Shown here one piece after another: positions 59,099 to 64,000 of a stretch of DNA of 64,000 bases (positions are counted from its first letter, which is position 1; every line of letters starts with the position of its first letter). The position numbers and the translations under genes are program-made. The notes beneath the pieces were generated by a model that searched no databases, had not been told where the DNA came from, and saw only the letters and a program-made list of their open reading frames with translations. The stretch is from Nocardia anocheti (GTDB lineage: Bacteria; Actinomycetota; Actinomycetes; Mycobacteriales; Mycobacteriaceae). The stretch is from assembly GCF_029675105.1 (NCBI RefSeq), contig NZ_JAQQFV010000003.1, positions 1 to 64,000 on the forward strand. Direction: 5' to 3'.

Positions 59099-61159
59099 GC
59101 GGCGCCCCGGCAGCCACCAGTTCACCGGGCCCATCAACTGCACCAGAGCCGGGACGAGCAGCATGCGCACCAGCGTCGCGTCCAGGATCAGGGCGATGAT
59201 CATGCCGATGCCGAGCAGGCGCATCGGGGTGAGCGGGGACAACGCGAACGCGCCGGTGACCAGCACGAGCAGTACGGCCGCCGCGGTGATGACCCGAGCG
59301 GTCTTGACCGTCCCGACCCGCACGGCGGTGGCGGTGTCGACGCCCGCCCGGTGCGCCTCGGCCATCCGCGAGAGCAGGAAGACCTCGTAGTCGGTGGACA
59401 GGCCGAAGACCACCGCGATGATCAGCACCAGCATGCCTGCCGGGAGCGGGCCGGGACTGATCCCGAGCACCCCGGCGAAGTGACCGTCGAGGAAGATCCA
59501 GGTCAGCACGCCGAAGCTGGCGCCGAGGCTGAGGAAGGCCATGGCGACGGCCTTGAGCGGCAACATGATCGAACGGAACGCCGTCGTCAACAGGACGAGC
59601 GTGGCCAGCACCATCACCGCGATCATGAGCGGTAGGCGCTCGACCGTGGCATCGACGGTGTCGAGGGTGGCGGCGGTGTCGCCACCGACCCGGAACTCCG
59701 TGTCCGGCGGCGGTTCCAGTGCCCGCAGCGCCCGCACGGTGTCGGTGGCCGCGTCGCTGCGGTCGGCGTCGGTGAGGAAGGCGTGCAGGACGACGAAATC
59801 GTCGTCGCGGCCGACCTGCAGGACCTCGCGGACACCTGGTACGGCCTCGACCGAGGCCAGCGCACCGGAGACGGCCGCCGATTGCGGCGGGATGCCGTCG
59901 GTCCCGCGCAGCAGGACGGTCGCCCCGCTCGCGGCGGCGGGGAACTTCGTGGTGAGTTCTTCTGCGGTGGCGCGCATCTCGCTGTTCGCGGGCAGGGCGC
60001 GCTGGTCGACCTCACTGAGCCGGATACCGGTCAGCGGTGCGGCGAGTAGGAGCAGGATCGCTCCGACCGCGATCGTCACCGTGCCCGGTCGGCGCAGCAC
60101 GGCCTCGACCACCCGTGCCCAGAACCGTTCGGTCCTGGCGGTGGACTTGGCCCGCCCGATCCGGGCGCCGAAGAGCACCAGCAGCGCGGGCAGGACCGTC
60201 AGCGACAGGCCCGCCGCCAGCGCTACGGCGGCGACCGCGCCGATGCCGAGGGAACGCAGCACCGCCTGCGGGAAGACGAAGGTGCCCGCGAACGCGCACA
60301 TGAGCAGCAGGGCCGAGAAGCCGACCGTGCGCCCGGCGGTCGCGTAGGTGCGGGTGATGGCGGCGTGGATGTCGTCGCTCTCGGCGTACTCCTCGCGGAA
60401 CCGGTTGACCAGGAACAGCCCGTAGTCGATGGCCATGCCCAGCCCGAGCAGGGAGGCGATGTTCACCGCGAAGGTGGTGACCTCGGTGAACTCGGTGAGC
60501 AGCCGGATCGCGCCCAGCGAACCGGCCACCGCGAGCATGCCGACGACCACCGGCAACGCACCGGCGAGGACACCGCCGAACACCAGCACCAGGACCAGCA
60601 GCGTCAGCGGCAGCGAGATCGATTCGGCCACGATGAGATCGCGTTGCGAGCGTTCGATGATCTCGGTGTTGAGCGCGCTGTAACCCGACATCCGCACCTC
60701 GACACCGGGCACCCGCAGCGCCTCGGCGATGGCGGGGTAGGCGGCGATGCGGGCGGTGTCGTCCCCGGCGGTGAACACCACGGCCACGGCTTGGCGCCGG
60801 TCCTCGGAGACCAGGAAGTTCTCGCGCGGGGGAATCGAGGTCCAATAGCTGTCGACCGGGCGGGCCAGCAGCGCGGGGTCGATGCGGTCGACGGCCTCGC
60901 GGACGCGCGGGCCGAGATCGTCGATGCCGCCGCCCGCTGGCGCGGTGTAGAGCGCGACCACATCGGGACTCTGCGGTCCGAGATGTTCGGTGACCAGTCG
61001 GTCCACGAACGCGGATTCACTGTGTGGGTCGGCGAATCCGCCTGCGCTGAGTCGCTCGGTGACCGCGGCGCCGTAGGCCGCGCACAACCCGATGAACACC
61101 GCGACCACGAGCAGCACCGCGCGCGGCCGGGCGATGACCAGGCGGGCGAGGGCGGTCAC
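59060..61159 (-). CDS. MMPL-family transporter
   Basis: A 699-residue RND-type MMPL transporter with two repeats, each one membrane segment, a large loop and five membrane segments. Family motifs include MAIDYGLFLVNRFREE and GLSTDYEVFLLSRMAEAH. Length is typical of compact MMPL proteins. GTG 61159 overlaps the stop of the upstream acyltransferase (GTGA), so exporter and acyltransferase are translationally coupled. In mycobacteria such pairs (PapA with MmpL) finish and export surface lipids. It is the last gene of the minus-strand operon that begins with oleC beyond the window. Confidence 0.92.
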   Translation of the reverse strand: MTALARLVIARPRAVLLVVAVFIGLCAAYGAAVTERLSAGGFADPHSESAFVDRLVTEHLGPQSPDVVALYTAPAGGGIDDLGPRVREAVDRIDPALLARPVDSYWTSIPPRENFLVSEDRRQAVAVVFTAGDDTARIAAYPAIAEALRVPGVEVRMSGYSALNTEIIERSQRDLIVAESISLPLTLLVLVLVFGGVLAGALPVVVGMLAVAGSLGAIRLLTEFTEVTTFAVNIASLLGLGMAIDYGLFLVNRFREEYAESDDIHAAITRTYATAGRTVGFSALLLMCAFAGTFVFPQAVLRSLGIGAVAAVALAAGLSLTVLPALLVLFGARIGRAKSTARTERFWARVVEAVLRRPGTVTIAVGAILLLLAAPLTGIRLSEVDQRALPANSEMRATAEELTTKFPAAASGATVLLRGTDGIPPQSAAVSGALASVEAVPGVREVLQVGRDDDFVVLHAFLTDADRSDAATDTVRALRALEPPPDTEFRVGGDTAATLDTVDATVERLPLMIAVMVLATLVLLTTAFRSIMLPLKAVAMAFLSLGASFGVLTWIFLDGHFAGVLGISPGPLPAGMLVLIIAVVFGLSTDYEVFLLSRMAEAHRAGVDTATAVRVGTVKTARVITAAAVLLVLVTGAFALSPLTPMRLLGIGMIIALILDATLVRMLLVPALVQLMGPVNWWLPGRRSVAGQDRLERAQ

Positions 61160-62352
61160 CGGTGCGCGTCCGGCACGGGCAGTTCGCTGTCGAGCATCGC
61201 CACGATCCGGTCGAGCAGGGCCTCGAGTCGCGCTTCGATGCCGACGCCGTTGCGGGCCGACACGGTGAGATCGGTGTGCCCGTCGAATTCGGTGATCCCG
61301 AACAGCAGCGGCATCGCGACGCTGTGCTGGGGCAGCACGAACAACCCGGTCGGCTGGAAGCCGGGCACGGCCAGCTCCGTGCCGGTGAAGCGGCCCATGT
61401 GGGACACGGTGGCCGAGGCCAGGTTCCGGCCGGTGCGCGCGCCGAGCCAGTTGGTGGTGTGCAGCACGCCGCGGTTCACCGCGTCGGGCACCAGGGTGAT
61501 CTTGGTATTGGCCAGCTGGTTCAGTTCCCGGCGCTGTCCCAGGCCGGTCTTGATCTGTTCCTTGATCGCGGTCCAGTCCTGACCGGGCGCGAGGTCGAGG
61601 AACAGCGGCAGGGCCAGATTGGCGGTGGAGCGCAGCGCCGGATCGTGGCGGCGCAGGTCGACCGGCATCATGATGCGCGAAGTGCCCTTGGTCTCGGCGG
61701 CCAGCAGCGCGCACACCCGGGCCAGCGCGCCCGGCCCGGCGACCTCGACGCGCCGGTGCCGCAGCAGATGCCGGGGCAGTCCGTGCCGCTGACGACCCCG
61801 CCCGACCGCACTGCGATAGCGCGGCACCATCGGCGTCGGCTTGCCCGGGGCGCCGATCCGGTCGACGAGTTCCTGATCGGCCACCGGATCCGGTTGGGCG
61901 ACAGGATCTTCCCCGCGCAGCGCGCGCAGCACATTGGTCACCCACAGCACCATGCCCATGCCGTCCATCACCCCGTGGAACACCCGGAACACCAGTGTGG
62001 TCGGCGCGCCCGTGAGCAACAGGACCTCGACGGTCGTCTCCGGAGTCGGGCCGATCGGGCTGGTGAGCACCGGGTCGGCCTCGAGCGCGGGATACATCAG
62101 CTGGTGGCCCGGCACCACCCGCACCGCCGGGGCGATGCCGGTGTCGACCCAGTCGTCGCCCTGGCGCATCAGCCGCGCGCCCGGGGTGGCCTCGGCGGCC
62201 GTCGCCACCGCGTCGCGCAGCCGCTGCGGGTCGAGATCGCCCTCGCCGGGGACGACGAGCTGCATGAGGAACGGCGGCGCCAGCTCGCGCATGGGGAAGT
62301 ACATGCGCTCGGTGGTGGACAGCGGACGACGGAAGACGGTGCGGGCGTTCAT
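61156..62352 (-). CDS. PapA/WS-DGAT-like acyltransferase
   Basis: A 398-residue protein of the condensation/PapA/WS-DGAT superfamily. The core motif is His126-x3-Asp130-Gly131 in FRVFHGVMDG. It is shorter than WS/DGAT enzymes and has a single histidine there, in common with PapA acyltransferases, and a family-like ending in NLASATVSHMG and PGFQPTGLFVLPQHSVAM. It would esterify an acyl group to a hydroxyl. It is coupled to the MMPL gene by overlap and lies 26 bases after the OleD gene. Confidence 0.75.
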   Translation of the reverse strand: MNARTVFRRPLSTTERMYFPMRELAPPFLMQLVVPGEGDLDPQRLRDAVATAAEATPGARLMRQGDDWVDTGIAPAVRVVPGHQLMYPALEADPVLTSPIGPTPETTVEVLLLTGAPTTLVFRVFHGVMDGMGMVLWVTNVLRALRGEDPVAQPDPVADQELVDRIGAPGKPTPMVPRYRSAVGRGRQRHGLPRHLLRHRRVEVAGPGALARVCALLAAETKGTSRIMMPVDLRRHDPALRSTANLALPLFLDLAPGQDWTAIKEQIKTGLGQRRELNQLANTKITLVPDAVNRGVLHTTNWLGARTGRNLASATVSHMGRFTGTELAVPGFQPTGLFVLPQHSVAMPLLFGITEFDGHTDLTVSARNGVGIEARLEALLDRIVAMLDSELPVPDAHR

Positions 62353-62378
62353 GAGTGCCTTCGGGAGGTCGGGCGTGG

Positions 62379-63422
62379 TCAGCGCAGGGGGCGGGTGAGC
62401 GTCTCGATGCCGCCCTGGGTGTCGAGCCAGCGCAGGAACTCGGCCAGCCCGGTGTCGCGGTCGACGACCGGGGTGTAGCCGAGATCGGTGCGCGCGGCAG
62501 TGGTGTCGTAGGTGGCGCTGCGGGTCATCAGGGCCACGGCATAGCGCGACAGCGGGGGCGACCAGCGATTGGTGACGGCGGGAATCCGCCACACGGCCTC
62601 GATGACCGCGACCACCGCGGCCAGCACCCGTGGGTTGGGCTGCCGGGTCGGTGCCTGGTAGCCCAGCCGCCGCGCCACCTCTCCGAGGAACCCCCACACG
62701 TCGGTCTTCTCCGCGTCGGCGACGAAATACGCCTTGCCGCCAGGGGTTTCGACCGTCGCCGCCAGCACACACGCGCGCACGACATTGTCCACGTGGCACA
62801 GCGACGCCTCGATCGTGCGTCCGTAGGACAGGTCGGGCAGCTTGCCCTCGGCGGTACGGCCCAGCAGGCGCACGATCGGCCCCGACCGGTCACCCGCACC
62901 CCAGATCGCGCGCGGGCGCAGCGCGACGGTGGTGAAGCCGGGCGCGTTCGCCGCCAGCACCGCGCGTTCGGCGGCGGCCTTGGTCTCGGAGTAGAAGTTG
63001 AGGTAGCGGCGCGGATACGGCAGCGACTCGTCGACGTCGAGCTGGTCGCCGCCGTCGCGGTCCATCATCGCGCTGGGGCTGGAGACGAACACGAACCGGG
63101 TGGCGCCACCACGGCGGGCGGCATCCAGGAGCAGTTCGGTCGCGCGGACGTTCTCGGTCCAGAACTTGTCGCGGGTGCCGCGCTCGTCGACACGGGCGGC
63201 ACTGTGCACCACCACATCCCGGCCTTCGGCGGCACGCACCAGCGAGTCCGCGTCGGTGAGGTCGCCGTACACGACCTCCACCCGGTCCCGCGCGTCGCCG
63301 AGATCGTCGAGCACGCTGGTGCGCCGCGCCAGGATCGCCACCTCGTGGGTGCCCTCGGCGACCAGCGCGCGCACCAGGCTGCCGCCGAGGAACCCGGAGG
63401 CTCCGGTGACCAGGATCTTCAT
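62379..63422 (-). CDS. oleD: OleD/NltD-like NAD(P)-dependent reductase
   Basis: A 347-residue extended SDR of the 3-beta-hydroxysteroid dehydrogenase type. GASGFLG lies at residues 7-13 and the catalytic YSETK (Tyr-x3-Lys) follows. In Ole and nocardiolactone pathways the same family reduces 2-alkyl-3-ketoacids to 2-alkyl-3-hydroxyacids. Its ATG overlaps the stop of the OleC-like gene by four bases (ATGA), so the two are translated together. The tail RWLDTQGGIETLTRPLR is typical of actinobacterial OleD. Confidence 0.85.
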   Translation of the reverse strand: MKILVTGASGFLGGSLVRALVAEGTHEVAILARRTSVLDDLGDARDRVEVVYGDLTDADSLVRAAEGRDVVVHSAARVDERGTRDKFWTENVRATELLLDAARRGGATRFVFVSSPSAMMDRDGGDQLDVDESLPYPRRYLNFYSETKAAAERAVLAANAPGFTTVALRPRAIWGAGDRSGPIVRLLGRTAEGKLPDLSYGRTIEASLCHVDNVVRACVLAATVETPGGKAYFVADAEKTDVWGFLGEVARRLGYQAPTRQPNPRVLAAVVAVIEAVWRIPAVTNRWSPPLSRYAVALMTRSATYDTTAARTDLGYTPVVDRDTGLAEFLRWLDTQGGIETLTRPLR

Positions 63423-64000
63423 CGGCCCGACTCCAGCTTCTCGGTCGCCCAGCGGGCGAGTTCCTCCCGGCCGATCTTGGCGTTGTGCCGGATGTCGACG
63501 GGGAAACGGGGATGCACCAGGAAATCCTTGACGGGCGTGGTCACCTCGAAATCAACCGCACGCGTGCGCAATCGGGTGAGCACGGCCGCCGCGTCGGCCC
63601 CGGTCTCGACCTCGACACAGAGCACGGGCCGCTGGGCGCCGGGCGTACCGACCCCGACCAGCGCGGTCCGCGCCACCCCGGGCACCACATTGAAGACCTG
63701 CTCGACCTGCACGGTGAACATCGGCCCCCGCGCGGTGCGCACCCGCTGACTCTTGCGCCCGCAGAACCAGATCCGGCCCTGCTCGTCGATCCAGCCCAGA
63801 TCGCCGGTCCGATGCCAGACCCGGTCGCCGTCGGCGATCTTGCCCTCGGTGTTGGCCCGCGCGGGCCAGTAGTAGCGGGTGCTCACGTTCGGCCCGGCGA
63901 CCACCAGTTCGCCGACTTCCCGTGGGCCGGACGGCTGTTCGGCTCCGTCCCAGGTACGCACGGGAGCGTCGGTGATGCCGAGCAAGCGCACCTCGACGCG
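63419..64000 (-). CDS. oleC: OleC/NltC-like beta-lactone synthetase, C-terminal part
   Basis: The 3' 193 codons of an adenylate-forming enzyme, cut at the window edge. Signatures are VWHRTGDLGWIDEQGRIWFC, GRKSQRV (A8-like) and FPVDIRHNAKIGREELARWA, the last almost diagnostic for OleC. OleC activates 2-alkyl-3-hydroxyacids with ATP and closes them to cis-beta-lactones. The stop overlaps the downstream oleD start. Upstream ketoacid-forming genes (oleA, or nltA/nltB) should lie beyond the window if the operon is complete. Confidence 0.87.
   Translation of the reverse strand, partial: RVEVRLLGITDAPVRTWDGAEQPSGPREVGELVVAGPNVSTRYYWPARANTEGKIADGDRVWHRTGDLGWIDEQGRIWFCGRKSQRVRTARGPMFTVQVEQVFNVVPGVARTALVGVGTPGAQRPVLCVEVETGADAAAVLTRLRTRAVDFEVTTPVKDFLVHPRFPVDIRHNAKIGREELARWATEKLESGR

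Noticed and set aside
1..64000. tRNA, rRNA, CRISPR arrays, insertion sequences, prophage or plasmid genes
   Set aside because: None seen by eye; a tRNAscan and IS search would be needed to confirm absence.

Overview
The window reads as chromosome of a high-GC, mycolic-acid-type actinomycete, most likely Nocardia or a close relative. Supporting this are uniformly GC-rich codon usage, a WS/DGAT acyltransferase, an MMPL exporter beside a PapA-like acyltransferase, a rifampin phosphotransferase, PucR-type regulators, a SigF/RsbW stress module and an OleC/OleD (nocardiolactone-type) gene pair at the right edge. I saw no tRNA, rRNA, CRISPR array, transposase or phage gene, and no gene-free stretch longer than about 260 bases.

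Layout. 0-10.5 kb: one-carbon metabolism (glyA 3' end, metF), a FadE5/DmdC-type acyl-CoA dehydrogenase, a decayed M20 amidohydrolase, TetR and IclR regulators, an FAD dehydrogenase, a limonene-epoxide-hydrolase-like enzyme, a DUF1254/DUF1214 protein and a WS/DGAT. 10.5-16 kb: a stress island (FAD/Rieske oxidoreductase, helical protein, metallothionein-like protein, SRPBCC protein, DUF5709-like protein, topoisomerase IB, iron-permease-family protein, DoxX protein) in which five promoters match the SigB/SigF consensus. 16-31 kb: a divergent NAD-dependent DNA ligase, a DinB protein, a PucR regulator with aldehyde dehydrogenase and GMC oxidoreductase, two secreted or membrane-anchored proteins, an SDR, and a TetR-controlled amine oxidase locus whose second oxidase is wrecked by an internal inversion.

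31-45 kb: an FdhF/YdeP molybdoenzyme, an AmpG-like MFS protein, rph (rifampin resistance), a tiny secreted peptide, a PucR regulator, and a LacI-controlled operon of a cytoplasmic arylsulfotransferase-like protein with a complete SsuABC/TauABC-type transporter. 45-56 kb: an orphan ABC-2 permease, a membrane alpha/beta hydrolase, a Tat-exported cyclase-family protein facing a Tat-exported bicovalent-flavin oxidase, three luciferase-like flavin monooxygenases, a methyltransferase and a DUF4822-like lipoprotein. 56-58 kb: rsbW-sigF, with SigF-type promoters before both genes and before the next stress gene. 59-64 kb: a minus-strand operon oleC-oleD-acyltransferase-MMPL that probably builds and exports a lipid.

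The most informative links are between distant parts. SigF at 57 kb probably reads the promoters at 10.5-15 kb. One TetR palindrome occurs at two places around the amine oxidase locus. The last four genes form a tightly coupled lipid operon not obviously identical to the known nltABCD cluster.
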